64,000 nt of DNA from CAWKEY01 sp963848675 (lineage in GTDB: Bacteria > Pseudomonadota > Gammaproteobacteria > Methylococcales > Methylomonadaceae): the NCBI GenBank assembly GCA_963848675.1, contig CAWKEY010000038.1, forward strand, positions 33,904-97,903, written 5' to 3'. Each line of letters begins with the position of its first letter. Position 1 is the stretch's first letter. Below are positions 17,551 to 27,391 of this stretch, in pieces. A program made the position numbers and the translations under genes. The notes beneath the pieces are model-generated. The model ran no database searches and was not told the DNA's origin. It saw nothing but the letters and a program-made list of their open reading frames with translations.

Positions 17551-17952
17551 ATGTCTCTCTCATTCCGTCCGCTTATTGTCATCTCGCTCATGCTGCTGCA
17601 ATTTATTGCGCCGCTGACGCACGCCCATGCCGGCAAACATATTGCCAAGATAGGTCTGCATGTCCCCGGCCTGGAAACATTCAGTGCTGTAGATGACTTA
17701 CCAGGCTTTCAGACAGCAGATGATTACTCCAGTTCAGATACCGTCCTTTTTGGAGTCGGCGCCGGCATTACACAAAGCCAGAATACGCCCTCTGCCGCTC
17801 CCGATAACAGTTATTACCTTGTACAATCAATAGCGCTTATTCCGCCTCCACTTTCGGCTTTCAACACCTCGTTATCGCCGCGCTCGCCGCCGATTGCAGG
17901 GGTTTTATCCATGCCATCGCACACCCCTCGCGCACCACCCGCTCAGCTATAA
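17551..17952 (+). CDS. Small exported protein of metal-efflux operon (CzcI/CopL-like)
   Basis: A 133-residue protein with a signal peptide (LIVISLMLLQFIAPLTHAHA) followed by His-containing AHAGKH and a Ser/Asp-rich, probably disordered body. It ends in a Pro-rich tail (SHTPRAPPAQL). Short exported proteins with a HAHAG cleavage region and a PRAPP-type end are regularly found first in heavy-metal RND operons, where a metal-binding or sensing role is suspected but not shown. It lies about 100 bases before the TolC-like gene in the same direction. Confidence 0.6.
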   Translation: MSLSFRPLIVISLMLLQFIAPLTHAHAGKHIAKIGLHVPGLETFSAVDDLPGFQTADDYSSSDTVLFGVGAGITQSQNTPSAAPDNSYYLVQSIALIPPPLSAFNTSLSPRSPPIAGVLSMPSHTPRAPPAQL

Positions 17953-18049
17953 TCAAGCCTCTGATTTTTCAAGTTCTATAGCAGAACCTTGTTGATTTTA
18001 TTTCTAATCGTTACTTTTAACGCGGCACCAACCGCGACCGGAGCTTTAT

Positions 18050-19301
18050 ATGCTTGCTCTTAACCTCATCCGTGGCTGCCTGCCCGTTTATATGCTGGCA
18101 ACTTCGCTGGGTTTTGCAGAATCGACACCTGTTGTCACCCATCACGACCCCATTGAAATTGATGCGACCCTGACTTTAGCCAAAGTCATCGACCTGACCC
18201 TGGAAAAATATCCGGATACCAGCTGGCTTAAAGCACTGGAAGAAGAAGCCGCGGCGATTGCTCAGCGCAGTCAAAGCTGGACAGCAGGTGCATCACAAGC
18301 ATCAGTCGGCTATCAATCAATTTCCTCGTTCAGACTGAATTATGCGACTGCGAATGTGCAGGTGCCGCTATGGAATCTAGGGCAACGTGACGCAGAACAT
18401 AAGCTGGCCAATCAGGCTGAAAGCAGCGCTCAGTTGCAAGCAGCGGGGATTAAATTACGCGTCGCGGGATTGGTTAGGGGCGCTTTGTGGGATATGGCCC
18501 TGGCGAAAATTCGTTTCGAACAGGCGCAAGTGGAGCTGGACGTTTATGCACAATTATTAAATAAAATCCAGCGTCGCGTTGAACTGGGAGATCTGCCTCG
18601 TGCCGATGAATTATTGGCACAAACAGAGTTGCTGCAAAAACGTTCCGTGTTACACCCTGGCTGAAGCAGAACTGATGCACGCTCGCAAACGTTACACCAC
18701 CATTACCCAAATGACCAAAGTGCCGAACATCTATGAAGAAAACCTGGCGGCATTAAAGGAAATCGGGCAAAACCATCCGACCCTGGTCGCGATTAACAGT
18801 CAGATTGAGCGTAAACAAGCTCAGATTAATGCCATTAAATCAATAGGTTCGGGTCAAACTAATGTCATCGCTGGTATATTAAGTGATGAAGGCGTTGATT
18901 CGCGTAGTAATAGAGCGGAATTTTTCAATGTCGGGGTGAGCATTCCTTTTGGCGGCAGCGCTCATTTACAGCCGCACATTGCGGCTGTAAATGTTGAATT
19001 AAACAAATTAATCGCCGAACGTGAACAACTTTATCGCGATCTGGAACAGGCGCATCACGAAGCGGAACATAATCTGGAAGTTAATCGAGTCGAATTGGAC
19101 ACTGCCAATGAGCAGAAAAAGCTTTCTGAAGAATTGTTAAACATGTCCCAGCTGGCTTTTTCTGTGGGTGAAATTAATCTGATGGATTTATTAAAAATCG
19201 AGTCCCGGACACAACAAGCCATTCTGAATGCGAAAGAACGCGCGGTCATGTTACAGAGAGATCAGGCGCTTTATAACCAGGCCGTCGGAGTATTGCCATG
19301 A
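18050..19301 (+). pseudogene. TolC-family outer membrane efflux protein, frameshifted
   Basis: Two frames together give a normal-length (about 415 residues) outer-membrane channel of the heavy-metal RND type. The first frame runs from ATG 18050 to LLQKRSVL. The second continues TLAEAELMHARKRY and runs to YNQAVGVLP at 19301. The shift lies near 18650-18656, where one base too many breaks an otherwise family-like sequence (KRSVL joined to TLAEAEL). Both halves keep conserved blocks (PFGGSAHLQP, HHEAEHNLEVNR and GEINLMDLLKIESRTQQAIL), so decay would be very recent, or it is a sequencing error. The end overlaps the adaptor gene by four bases. Confidence 0.8.
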
Positions 19302-20506
19302 AAATCATGAAATCATTAAGGGCCAAGGCGCAAGACACAAGGTTTAAAGAACAAAATAATCGAGCCGATCCCTTCGACTGCGCTCAGGACGGCTTTAGTC
19401 ACCTTTCTACAGTATTGGCTGTGTGCTTTACCCTTGCTTTTGCAAGTGCCTGTCTGGCTGCTCCTGCGCCTGAAAATGCCATTCAAATAAGCACTGAACA
19501 GATCGCCAATCTGGGCGTAAAACTGGGAAAACTGACGCCTGCTCAACACATTCCAGGGCTTTATGCACCGGCCAAAGTGGTCATTCCACCCAGCCATGAA
19601 TATGTCGTCAGTGCATCTGCGGCAGGCGTAATCAATCAACTGTTGGTAGCGGTGGGTGATAAAGTCGAAAAGGGGGCTGTGCTGGCCCGGATAAGCAGCC
19701 CGGATCTGTTGATGCTGCAGCAGCAATATCTTAAAGCACTCAGCGAACTGCAGCTCAGCCAGACAATTTATAATCGCGATCAAAAAATGCTTTCGGAGGG
19801 TATTATTGCCGACCGGCGCTGGCAGGAAACCCGCAGCCAGCATAGCACGCTGGTCTCTGCCGCTCATGAAGCCCGGCAATTGCTCGCCATCGCGGGCATG
19901 CCCGAAGCGGATCTCAACCGCCTAGCCAAAACGCGGCGCTTCAACAGTGCGCTCACGGTCACTGCGCCCATTTCCGGTGTCGTCCTGGAGCGTTTAGCGG
20001 CGACCGGAGAGCGCATCAACAATTTGGCGCCCTTATACCGCATCGCCAGTCTTGACGAGCTTTGGCTGGACATCAATATTCCGCAGGAACGCATCGGCAG
20101 CATCAAAGCCGGTGATCAGGTCGCTGTTGAAAATACCGGACTGAGTGCGCACATCAGTTTACTGGGGCAAAGCGTCAATCCCGAAAATCAGACCTTGCTG
20201 GCCAGGGCGGTTATCAAGGGCAAATCAACCGCCATCCGCCCAGGACAAAAAGTGACTGTTCAGATTATTCAACCCATGGAAAAAACAGCTTTTAAAGTGC
20301 CGAACACGGGCATTGCCCAGAACGAAGGCAAGGCCTTTATCTTTGTCCGCACCGAACAGGGCTTCAGCGTCACCCCGGTCACCGTAATCGGCAAACAAGA
20401 GACTGACTCGATCATTACCGGCGATTTGCAAGGCAATGAAGACATCGCGATGAATGGCGCCGTCGCCTTGAAAGCAAACTGGCTGGGACTGGGGAGTGAA
20501 GAATAA
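19298..20506 (+). CDS. Heavy-metal efflux RND periplasmic adaptor (CusB/CzcB type)
   Basis: A 402-residue membrane fusion protein that bridges the RND pump and the outer membrane channel. VIPPSHEYVVSASAAGVINQ and VAVGDKVEKGAVLARI form the barrel-sandwich lipoyl half, QQQYLKALSELQLSQTIYNR begins the helical hairpin, and FNSALTVTAPISGVVLERL returns to the lipoyl domain. IRPGQKVTVQIIQP belongs to the beta-barrel domain. The N-terminus is odd: before the signal-like helix (VLAVCFTLAFASACLAAP) lie some 35 charged residues including RADPFDCAQDGF, encoded by a dispersed-repeat-like stretch. The stop overlaps the pump start as TAATG. Confidence 0.88.
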   Translation: MKIMKSLRAKAQDTRFKEQNNRADPFDCAQDGFSHLSTVLAVCFTLAFASACLAAPAPENAIQISTEQIANLGVKLGKLTPAQHIPGLYAPAKVVIPPSHEYVVSASAAGVINQLLVAVGDKVEKGAVLARISSPDLLMLQQQYLKALSELQLSQTIYNRDQKMLSEGIIADRRWQETRSQHSTLVSAAHEARQLLAIAGMPEADLNRLAKTRRFNSALTVTAPISGVVLERLAATGERINNLAPLYRIASLDELWLDINIPQERIGSIKAGDQVAVENTGLSAHISLLGQSVNPENQTLLARAVIKGKSTAIRPGQKVTVQIIQPMEKTAFKVPNTGIAQNEGKAFIFVRTEQGFSVTPVTVIGKQETDSIITGDLQGNEDIAMNGAVALKANWLGLGSEE

Positions 20507-23500
20507 TGGCTAACCTGATTCGCTTTGCGCTGAGTCAGCGGATACTCATCATGTTGTCGATACTGCTGTTATCAGGCGGCGGTTATTATGCGTTTAAAAA
20601 CATCCCCATTGACGCTTTTCCTGAAGTGTCGCCCACGCAGGTCAAAATCGTTGTTAAAGCGGCCGGCATGACCCCGGAAGAGGTTGAGACCCGCATTACC
20701 GCGCCGATAGAAGTTGAGCTGCTGGGCATTCCTCATCAAGCCATGCTGCGCTCGATTGCCAAATATGCCCTGACCGATATTACCGTCGATTTTGAAGAAG
20801 GCACCGACATTTACTGGGCGCGCCAGCAAATTGCCGAACGCCTGAACACCATGTGGGGTGATTTGCCTGCGGGTGTTTCGGGCGGTATTGCGCCGATGAC
20901 GACGCCCTTGGGCGAGATGTTCATGTTTTCCATAGAGGGCGGCGATCTCAGCCTGATGGAACGGCGCAGTCTGCTGGATTGGGTCATCCGTCCGGCGCTC
21001 AGAACCGTACCGGGCGTTGCCGACGTCAACTCTTTGGGGGGTTTGGTCAGAAGTTTTGAGGTTATGCCCGATAACACACGCATGGCGGCCAGAAATATCG
21101 GCATCGATCAACTGGTCGCCGCCTTACAAAGCAACAATCGTAATGACGGCGCCGGCCGTTTGACCGATGGCGAAGAAACGCTGATAGTGCGCGCCGAAGG
21201 CCGCATCAAAACCCTGGCGGACGTCAGCGCCATCGTGGTGGCTAACCATAACGGCACCCCCATTAGCGTAGGCGATGTCGCCGATATTAACATCGGCGCC
21301 CTTACCCGCTATGGCGCGGTCAGTAAAAATGGCCAGGGCGAATCGGTCACCGGCCTGGTGCTGAGTTTGCGTGGCGCCAATGCCCGGCAAACCATCATCG
21401 AGCTCCAGAAAAAGCTGGACACCATCAGCGCCGGTTTCCCGCCCGGGGTAAAAGCCCAGGTTTTTTATAACCGCGGGGTTCTGGTCGACAAGGCCGTGCA
21501 TACGGTCGCCAAAGCTTTGCTGGAAGCCATTGTACTGGTAGTGATTTTGCTGCTGCTGTTTCTGGGCAATTTGCGGGCAGCGTTAACCGTTGCCCTGGCC
21601 TTGCCTCTGGCAGCCTTAGTGACGTTTATCCTGATGCAATACATGGGGATGTCGGCCAATCTGATGAGCCTCGGCGGCCTGGCCATTGCCATTGGTATGC
21701 TGGTGGATGCGGCCGTGGTGGTGGTGGAAAACGTCATCACCCATCTGGCGCACACCGAAAAAGCCCAGCGCTTGCCAAAACTGCATGTCATTTACCGGGC
21801 CACGCGCGAAGTGGCGGCGCCGGTGACGTCCGGGATTTTAATCATCATTATCGTATTTTTACCGTTACTAACCCTGCAAGGACTGGAAGGCAAATTATTT
21901 ACCCCGGTGGCTTTAACCATCGTGTTTGCACTCAGCGGCTCGCTGATCTTGTCGCTAACGGTGATCCCGGTACTGGCTTCCTATCTGCTGAAAGAGGTTT
22001 CTCATGAGGAGCCCTGGCTGCCCAGGCAATTGCAGAAACTGTACCAGCCGTCTTTATTGTGGTGCATGGCAAACAGTAAAAAAGTGTTTATCGCCGCAGG
22101 TGCCTTGCTGGCAATCACTGTGCTGATATTTACGCAGATAGGCAGTACCTTTATGCCGACCCTGGATGAAGGCGATATTATTGTCCAGCTGGAAAAATTG
22201 CCGTCGATTACGCTGGCGCAATCGGTGGCGCTGGATGGTCAGGTGCAAAAAAACCTGCTCAAAAATATTCCTGAAGTCATTGACGTGGTGTCGCGTGTCG
22301 GCACCGATGAGCTGGGGCTGGATCCCATGAGCTTGAATGATACCGATACCTTTCTGATCCTGAAGCCTAAGGATCAATGGCGTATGCGCACCAAAGAAGC
22401 GCTGATTGAAGAAATTCGCAAAGTCATGGCGGCAACGCCCGGCATTGCCTTCAAATTTACCCAGCCGATTGAAATGCGGGTTTCGGAAATGCTGACCGGC
22501 ACCCGCGGAGATGTCGCCGTCAAATTGTTTGGCCCCGACCTGGATGTACTGAATGAAAAAGCCGCACAGATAGCCGCCGTCTTGAAAACCATAGCCGGAT
22601 CATCGGACGTCTTTACCAAACAGAATGAAGGCATGCAGTTTCTGCAATTAAGCATCGACAAAGCCGCGGCCGGGCGTCTGGGTCTGAACAGCGACCATAT
22701 TGAAACCGTGCTGCGGGCGCAGATCGAAGGCTTGAATCTGGGCATCGTGCAGGAAGGTATTAAACGCACACCGTTGATTGTGCGCGGCGACAGCAATACT
22801 GCTCGCTTTGACAATCTGCAAATCACCCTGCCCAATGGCGGGCATGTGCCGATAACGGCCGTTGCCAGAGTTGCCAAAGTGGAAGGCGTGGTCTCCGTGG
22901 AACGGGAGCGCGGGCAGCGCTTTGTCGTCATCAGCAGCAACGTGCAGAATCGCGACCTGGTCGGCTTTGTCGATGAAGCCCGTTTAACGGTGGCCGAGAA
23001 AGTGCCCTTGCCAACCGGATATTCCGTTGAATTTGGCGGCCAGTTTGAAAATCAGCAACGTGCCGCCGCACGGCTGTCATTGGTGATTCCAGTTTCGCTG
23101 GGACTGATTTTTTTGTTGCTGTTTTCTACCTTCGGTTCCGTCCGTCAGGCCACGCTGGTGCTATCCAACATCCCGCTGGCCATGATCGGCGGCGTGTTTG
23201 CATTGTGGCTGTCCGGTGAATATTTATCCGTGCCGGCCTCGGTAGGCTTCATCGCGCTGCTGGGGATTGCTGTGCTTAATGGCGTGGTCATGGTGACGTA
23301 TTTCAACCAGCTGCGGGCTACCGGCATGGACATGGCGAAAGTCGTCATTATCGGCTCCGCACGCCGCTTACGGCCCGTGCTGATGACGGCCAGCATTGCC
23401 GCATTCGGCCTCATACCCTTATTGTTTGCGAGCGGGCCCGGCTCCGAAATTCAGCGCCCGCTGGCCATCGTGGTGATAGGCGGACTGGTGTCGTCAACCT

Positions 23501-23568
23501 TCCTAACCTTGTTCCTGCTACCGATTCTGTTTAAATTATTTGGCCAGGCCAAGGAGATTGAAGCATGA
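20506..23568 (+). CDS. Heavy-metal efflux RND transporter (CusA/CzcA family)
   Basis: A 1020-residue inner-membrane proton-driven pump of the HME-RND family. The N-terminal helix is followed by PIDAFPEVSPTQVKIV, a family hallmark, then EVETRITAPIEVELLGIP and DFEEGTDIYWARQQIAERL. Helix four carries GLAIAIGMLVDAAVVVVEN with the Asp used for proton relay. A second repeat holds RGDVAVKLFGPDLDVL and the C-terminal helices (LSVPASVGFIALLGIAVLNG). Cu/Ag or Co/Zn/Cd specificity cannot be fixed with confidence. The gene is coupled by overlaps to the adaptor before it and the DUF3240 gene after it. Confidence 0.93.
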   Translation: MANLIRFALSQRILIMLSILLLSGGGYYAFKNIPIDAFPEVSPTQVKIVVKAAGMTPEEVETRITAPIEVELLGIPHQAMLRSIAKYALTDITVDFEEGTDIYWARQQIAERLNTMWGDLPAGVSGGIAPMTTPLGEMFMFSIEGGDLSLMERRSLLDWVIRPALRTVPGVADVNSLGGLVRSFEVMPDNTRMAARNIGIDQLVAALQSNNRNDGAGRLTDGEETLIVRAEGRIKTLADVSAIVVANHNGTPISVGDVADINIGALTRYGAVSKNGQGESVTGLVLSLRGANARQTIIELQKKLDTISAGFPPGVKAQVFYNRGVLVDKAVHTVAKALLEAIVLVVILLLLFLGNLRAALTVALALPLAALVTFILMQYMGMSANLMSLGGLAIAIGMLVDAAVVVVENVITHLAHTEKAQRLPKLHVIYRATREVAAPVTSGILIIIIVFLPLLTLQGLEGKLFTPVALTIVFALSGSLILSLTVIPVLASYLLKEVSHEEPWLPRQLQKLYQPSLLWCMANSKKVFIAAGALLAITVLIFTQIGSTFMPTLDEGDIIVQLEKLPSITLAQSVALDGQVQKNLLKNIPEVIDVVSRVGTDELGLDPMSLNDTDTFLILKPKDQWRMRTKEALIEEIRKVMAATPGIAFKFTQPIEMRVSEMLTGTRGDVAVKLFGPDLDVLNEKAAQIAAVLKTIAGSSDVFTKQNEGMQFLQLSIDKAAAGRLGLNSDHIETVLRAQIEGLNLGIVQEGIKRTPLIVRGDSNTARFDNLQITLPNGGHVPITAVARVAKVEGVVSVERERGQRFVVISSNVQNRDLVGFVDEARLTVAEKVPLPTGYSVEFGGQFENQQRAAARLSLVIPVSLGLIFLLLFSTFGSVRQATLVLSNIPLAMIGGVFALWLSGEYLSVPASVGFIALLGIAVLNGVVMVTYFNQLRATGMDMAKVVIIGSARRLRPVLMTASIAAFGLIPLLFASGPGSEIQRPLAIVVIGGLVSSTFLTLFLLPILFKLFGQAKEIEA

Positions 23569-23870
23569 GCACTCAGGAATATTTAGTGACCCTGAATGTA
23601 CCGCCTGGTCTTGAGGAAATGGTCGTCGATTGTCTGTTGATGCTGGAATCCGAACATGGCTTCAGCAGTTTTCCCGTCAGCGCGCATGACCATCGCAACG
23701 AAGGCCTGTCATTAGCCGAACAAGTGACCGGCCGCCAGAAAAAAATTCGTTTTCAGATGTATGTGCCCGAACAGGGATTATTGGTTTTATTGGCCCGCTT
23801 AAGACAGGACTTTTCCGGCTCGGGCATTCATTACTGGGTTATGCCGGTAATTGAAAAGGGTATCATTTGA
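23565..23870 (+). CDS. DUF3240 protein of metal-efflux operon
   Basis: A 101-residue soluble protein: YLVTLNVPPGLEEMVVDCLL, GFSSFPVSAHDHRNEGLSLA and EQVTGRQKKIRFQM match DUF3240, a PII-like alpha/beta family almost always located behind HME-RND pumps. The His and Asp residues in SAHDHRNEG could bind metal, which would fit a sensing or regulatory role. This is inference. It overlaps the pump gene by four bases, and its own stop overlaps the next gene (TGATG). Confidence 0.85.
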   Translation: MSTQEYLVTLNVPPGLEEMVVDCLLMLESEHGFSSFPVSAHDHRNEGLSLAEQVTGRQKKIRFQMYVPEQGLLVLLARLRQDFSGSGIHYWVMPVIEKGII

Positions 23871-24298
23871 TGGTTATCATATTAAGCAAAATTCCGGCCG
23901 GCACCCAGAAACAGGATATCGCCGATTATGTCCACTCTGTCCTCAGCGGGGCGCTCTGCCTGAAGAAGGGCACTATCAGGGCTATCCATGTGCTGGCCTT
24001 AAAAGACAAACGCCTCAATCAATTTGATTACTATGGCCTGGTAAGAATTGAACCGGATGCGGTTGCTGAACTGGTCATTAAAAAACTTAACAAAAAGCCC
24101 TTGAAGGGCAAACAGATAGCCGTTCGGGAATACACCTACAAACGCATTTGTCACAATGACCGCCGGAACAACGATGCCGTCTGCATGCTCGCCGGTAAAG
24201 ACCGGCGCCGGTTTCATCGCCGGCGTGACCATCTTGAAAAGATAGACGGCGTTCTGGAAAACATGCCTCAGCAGTCGCACTATCCGTGTGAGTCTTAA
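23870..24298 (+). CDS. RRM-like putative RNA-binding protein
   Basis: From ATG 23870 the protein has 142 residues. The first 85 show a beta-alpha-beta-beta-alpha-beta order (VIILSKIP; DIADYVHSVL; YYGLVRIEPDAVAELVIKKL; GKQIAVREY) reminiscent of an RNA recognition motif. A basic segment follows (YKRICHNDRRNND and DRRRFHRRRDHLEK). I infer RNA binding from this layout only. A TTG one codon upstream is possible. It overlaps the DUF3240 stop by one base, so it may be read with the efflux operon although no functional link is obvious. Confidence 0.6.
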   Translation: MVIILSKIPAGTQKQDIADYVHSVLSGALCLKKGTIRAIHVLALKDKRLNQFDYYGLVRIEPDAVAELVIKKLNKKPLKGKQIAVREYTYKRICHNDRRNNDAVCMLAGKDRRRFHRRRDHLEKIDGVLENMPQQSHYPCES

Positions 24299-24483
24299 TC
24301 CCGGAGCGTGCAAACACCGGACTGTTCATGCAACTAAAGCATTTATTCAAACGTCCCATTTGAGCAAAGACAGTCCCGCCCGGTTTTTCCGCACAACCCG
24401 GCATGGACTTCAACACCAATTAACGCGCCATTCGCTTAAATCCGGTTACAATGCGGCTTTTATTTTCAAAATGAAGGTTTATT

Positions 24484-25410
24484 TTGGCTGAAAAAATAAT
24501 TCGTATTGCGACGCGCAAAAGCCCACTGGCGCTGTGGCAGGCAGAACATGTTGCAGAACGCCTGGAAAAAGCCTATCCGGGCCTGAAAACAGCATTGGTG
24601 AAAATGACCACCCGCGGCGATAAAATCCTCGATGCGCCGCTGGCCAAAGTTGGCGGCAAAGGCTTGTTTGTCAAAGAACTGGAACAGGGCATGCTGGAAG
24701 GCTCGGCCGATATTGCCGTACATTCGATGAAAGATGTGCCTGTTGAATTTCCCGAAGGCCTGCATTTGGCCGCAATCTTGGCGCGCGAAGATCCCACCGA
24801 TGCGTTTGTATCCAATCACTATGCGGCATTAACCGGACTGCCGGCCAATGCCAGAATCGGCACCTCCAGCCTGCGCAGACAGTGTCAGGTCAAGGAAAAA
24901 TATCCCGCTGCTGAAATAGTATCGTTGCGCGGCAATGTCAATACTCGGCTGGCCAAACTGGATGCCGGCGAATATGACGCCATTATTCTGGCTTCAGCCG
25001 GTTTAAAAAGACTGGGCATGGCTGACCGCATCACGCAAGGCCTGAGTACAGACATCAGCCTGCCGGCCATTGGCCAGGGCGCTATCGGCATCGAATGCCG
25101 TAGCGATGATGCCGAAATGAATCAGCTGCTAAGGGCCCTGCACGATCCTGAAACCAGCCTGTGCGTGACGGCTGAAAGAGCCATGAACGCCCGGTTGAAT
25201 GGCGGCTGCCAGGTCCCCATTGCCGGTTATGCTCAATTGCGCGGCGAACAACTCTTTATGCGCGGCCTGGTCGGCCATCCCGATGGCAGCGTGCTTTACC
25301 GGGCGGAACGTTCAGGCGCCCCGGATCAGGCTGAAACTATCGGCCGCCTGATTGCCGAAGAGCTGTTAGCCCTTGGCGCTGCTAAAATTCTTCAGGCGCT
25401 GTACCATTGA
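24484..25410 (+). CDS. hemC: Porphobilinogen deaminase (hydroxymethylbilane synthase)
   Basis: HemC polymerises four porphobilinogens into hydroxymethylbilane. IRIATRKSPLALWQAEHVAE is the N-terminal signature. HSMKDVP and ARIGTSSLRRQCQV belong to the active site. The dipyrromethane cofactor Cys lies in ARLNGGCQVPIAGYA. The start is TTG at 24484, with GAAGG upstream. The ATG slightly upstream is out of frame. The length of 308 residues is normal. Its stop overlaps the hemD start (TTGA), the first of the tight joins in hemC-hemD-hemX-hemY. Confidence 0.96.
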   Translation: MAEKIIRIATRKSPLALWQAEHVAERLEKAYPGLKTALVKMTTRGDKILDAPLAKVGGKGLFVKELEQGMLEGSADIAVHSMKDVPVEFPEGLHLAAILAREDPTDAFVSNHYAALTGLPANARIGTSSLRRQCQVKEKYPAAEIVSLRGNVNTRLAKLDAGEYDAIILASAGLKRLGMADRITQGLSTDISLPAIGQGAIGIECRSDDAEMNQLLRALHDPETSLCVTAERAMNARLNGGCQVPIAGYAQLRGEQLFMRGLVGHPDGSVLYRAERSGAPDQAETIGRLIAEELLALGAAKILQALYH

Positions 25411-26180
25411 GCAATCTATTAGCGGGCGCGCGTGTTTTAGTGACACGGCCAGCGCATCAGGCAGAAAACTTAAGCCGGTTAATAGCAGAGCACGGCGGCA
25501 CGCCAATACGTTTTCCCGTGCTTGATATAACTGCCTCGGATCATTTCGACGAAACAAAGGCTCTACTGCAACAGCCTGACAACTTTCAATGGCTTGTTTT
25601 TATTAGTGCAAATGCGGTAAATTTTGCGCTCAAGGCGAATGGTGGCAAAATACCCTATGTTAAGTCTGTGCATTATGCGGCAGTAGGACAAGCGACAGCG
25701 CGGGCTATGACGATGGCCGGATTACCGGTCGATTTGGTGCCTGAACAGGGTTATAACAGCGAGGCCTTATTGGCAATGCCGCAAATGCAGGACGTCACCG
25801 GCCAGCGTTTTCTAATCGTCCGCGGTGAGGGTGGCCGCGAAGAACTGGCCGATTCACTGCGCAGCAGAGGCGCAACTGTCAGCTATCTGGAAGTCTATAA
25901 AAGAATACAGCCAGCTATTGATAGCGCGCCAGTGCTCAGCCTGCTTGCCCAAAACAGACTGGATGCGGTTACGGTAACCAGCGCTGAAGCCTTACAGAAT
26001 TTATTACACATGATTGGCAAAGACCATCATGAATTGTTATTGGCAATACCCTTGGTGGTGGTCAGCGATAGAATCCGGTCTGTTGCTGCCGGTTTAGGAT
26101 TTAAACGAATTACTGTGACAGATAACCCTGCCGACTCGGCAATTCTTGAAGCAGTAACAATAGTATGTAACGGGGAATAG
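25407..26180 (+). CDS. hemD: Uroporphyrinogen-III synthase
   Basis: A 257-residue two-domain synthase that closes and rearranges hydroxymethylbilane to uroporphyrinogen III. ARVLVTRPAHQAENLSRLI starts the first domain; VFISANAVNFAL, AAVGQATARAM and QRFLIVRGEGGREELADSL are family blocks, and VTVTSAEALQNLLHMIG precedes the C-terminus. Like hemC it uses a TTG start, placed four bases inside the hemC stop. It is one base from the hemX GTG. Confidence 0.92.
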   Translation: MSNLLAGARVLVTRPAHQAENLSRLIAEHGGTPIRFPVLDITASDHFDETKALLQQPDNFQWLVFISANAVNFALKANGGKIPYVKSVHYAAVGQATARAMTMAGLPVDLVPEQGYNSEALLAMPQMQDVTGQRFLIVRGEGGREELADSLRSRGATVSYLEVYKRIQPAIDSAPVLSLLAQNRLDAVTVTSAEALQNLLHMIGKDHHELLLAIPLVVVSDRIRSVAAGLGFKRITVTDNPADSAILEAVTIVCNGE

Positions 26181-26181
26181 C

Positions 26182-27378
26182 GTGGCTGAAGTGAGTGAAC
26201 AACAAGAACAGAATGTGAGCCAAAGCAATGCAGCCCACAGGTCTCGCAGCGGATTCTGGTTTGGCATCTTCATTCTGCTCATTATTATTAGCGTAGCGGG
26301 CGCCGGTTTTTTTCTTTTTACGCAATTGCGTGAGCAGCAGGCGGATTTAGGCGGTGAACTGGACAAGGGTGATCTGCAAGTGCTCGAGCTGTCGAAACAG
26401 CTGAGCGGCTATCAGTCGCAGCTGTCAGCTCTTCAATCTCAGCTGGCAACCGTTCAGTCTGATGTTGCCGGTAAAGATACCCACTTTACCAAAACCCTGG
26501 CGGATTTTTCTCAGCTGCACAATGAAAAACTGGACAGCACGCGCAAAGAACTCAACAGCGCTATTCAACAAGTGCAGCGCCAGCTGGGTAAAACCCGCGG
26601 CGACTGGTTAATTGCCGATGCCGAATATTTATTAAGTGTCGCCAATCAACGACTACACCTGGTCGGTGATGTCGGCACCACGCGCGAAGCCCTGGAAGCC
26701 GCTGACCAGCGCCTGCGCGAAAGTGGCGATGCGGCCGTATTTAAAGTGCGTGAACAGATCAGCAAAGACCTGGCCGTGCTCAACAGCATTAAAGTGCCGG
26801 ACATTGTCGGCATTTATGCCTCTATTCAGTCCCTGGAAGAGCAAATTGACAAATTGGCGCTGTTTTTACCCTATGCCGGCAAAGCACTGACACCTTCCAC
26901 CGAGGTGCATGCGCATGCCGATAAAACCGAAGACAATCATGAATTGCTGGGTGGCCTGCTCAACAAGCTGGAAGGTGTGGTCACCATCCGCCATACCGAC
27001 CAGCCTATCAAATCGATACTCACCCAGGAGCAGGTGGAATTTATTCGCGAGCAGTTAAGAGTCAAGCTGGAAATAGTAAAAACCGCCCTGGTGCAAAACA
27101 ATGAGCCGCTGTATCAAGCGAGTCTGACCGATGCCAAAAAATGGACGGAGCAGCATTTCACCAAGAACGCTGATGCCCGAAGCTTTATTGCCGAGCTGGA
27201 CAAGTTTAAAGCCATTCAAATTCGCAGCCAGTTTCCTGATATCAGCCAGTCCTTAAAAATGCTCAGAGACATCTCCAAGCTCCGCCTGGAAACCGATAAA
27301 GCCGTGCAAACGCCAGAAGCCCCTGCCCCCGTACCTGCACCACCTCCCGCCGCTCCTGCAGCGCCTGTGGCGCAATAA
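26182..27378 (+). CDS. hemX: HemX-like membrane protein of haem operon
   Basis: A 398-residue protein annotated in the family as uroporphyrinogen-III C-methyltransferase-like HemX, though it lacks a methyltransferase fold. A short cytoplasmic start is followed by one transmembrane helix (FGIFILLIIISVAGAGFFLF) and a long coiled coil rich in Gln/Leu (QLSGYQSQLSALQSQLATVQ). A helical periplasmic domain contains DWLIADAEYLLSVANQRLHL, the best conserved block. The C-terminus is a Pro/Ala-rich tail. It starts with GTG directly after hemD. Its role is unproven; it probably helps organise haem enzymes at the membrane with HemY. Confidence 0.9.
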   Translation: MAEVSEQQEQNVSQSNAAHRSRSGFWFGIFILLIIISVAGAGFFLFTQLREQQADLGGELDKGDLQVLELSKQLSGYQSQLSALQSQLATVQSDVAGKDTHFTKTLADFSQLHNEKLDSTRKELNSAIQQVQRQLGKTRGDWLIADAEYLLSVANQRLHLVGDVGTTREALEAADQRLRESGDAAVFKVREQISKDLAVLNSIKVPDIVGIYASIQSLEEQIDKLALFLPYAGKALTPSTEVHAHADKTEDNHELLGGLLNKLEGVVTIRHTDQPIKSILTQEQVEFIREQLRVKLEIVKTALVQNNEPLYQASLTDAKKWTEQHFTKNADARSFIAELDKFKAIQIRSQFPDISQSLKMLRDISKLRLETDKAVQTPEAPAPVPAPPPAAPAAPVAQ

Positions 27379-27391
27379 CACAGAGCCCAAC

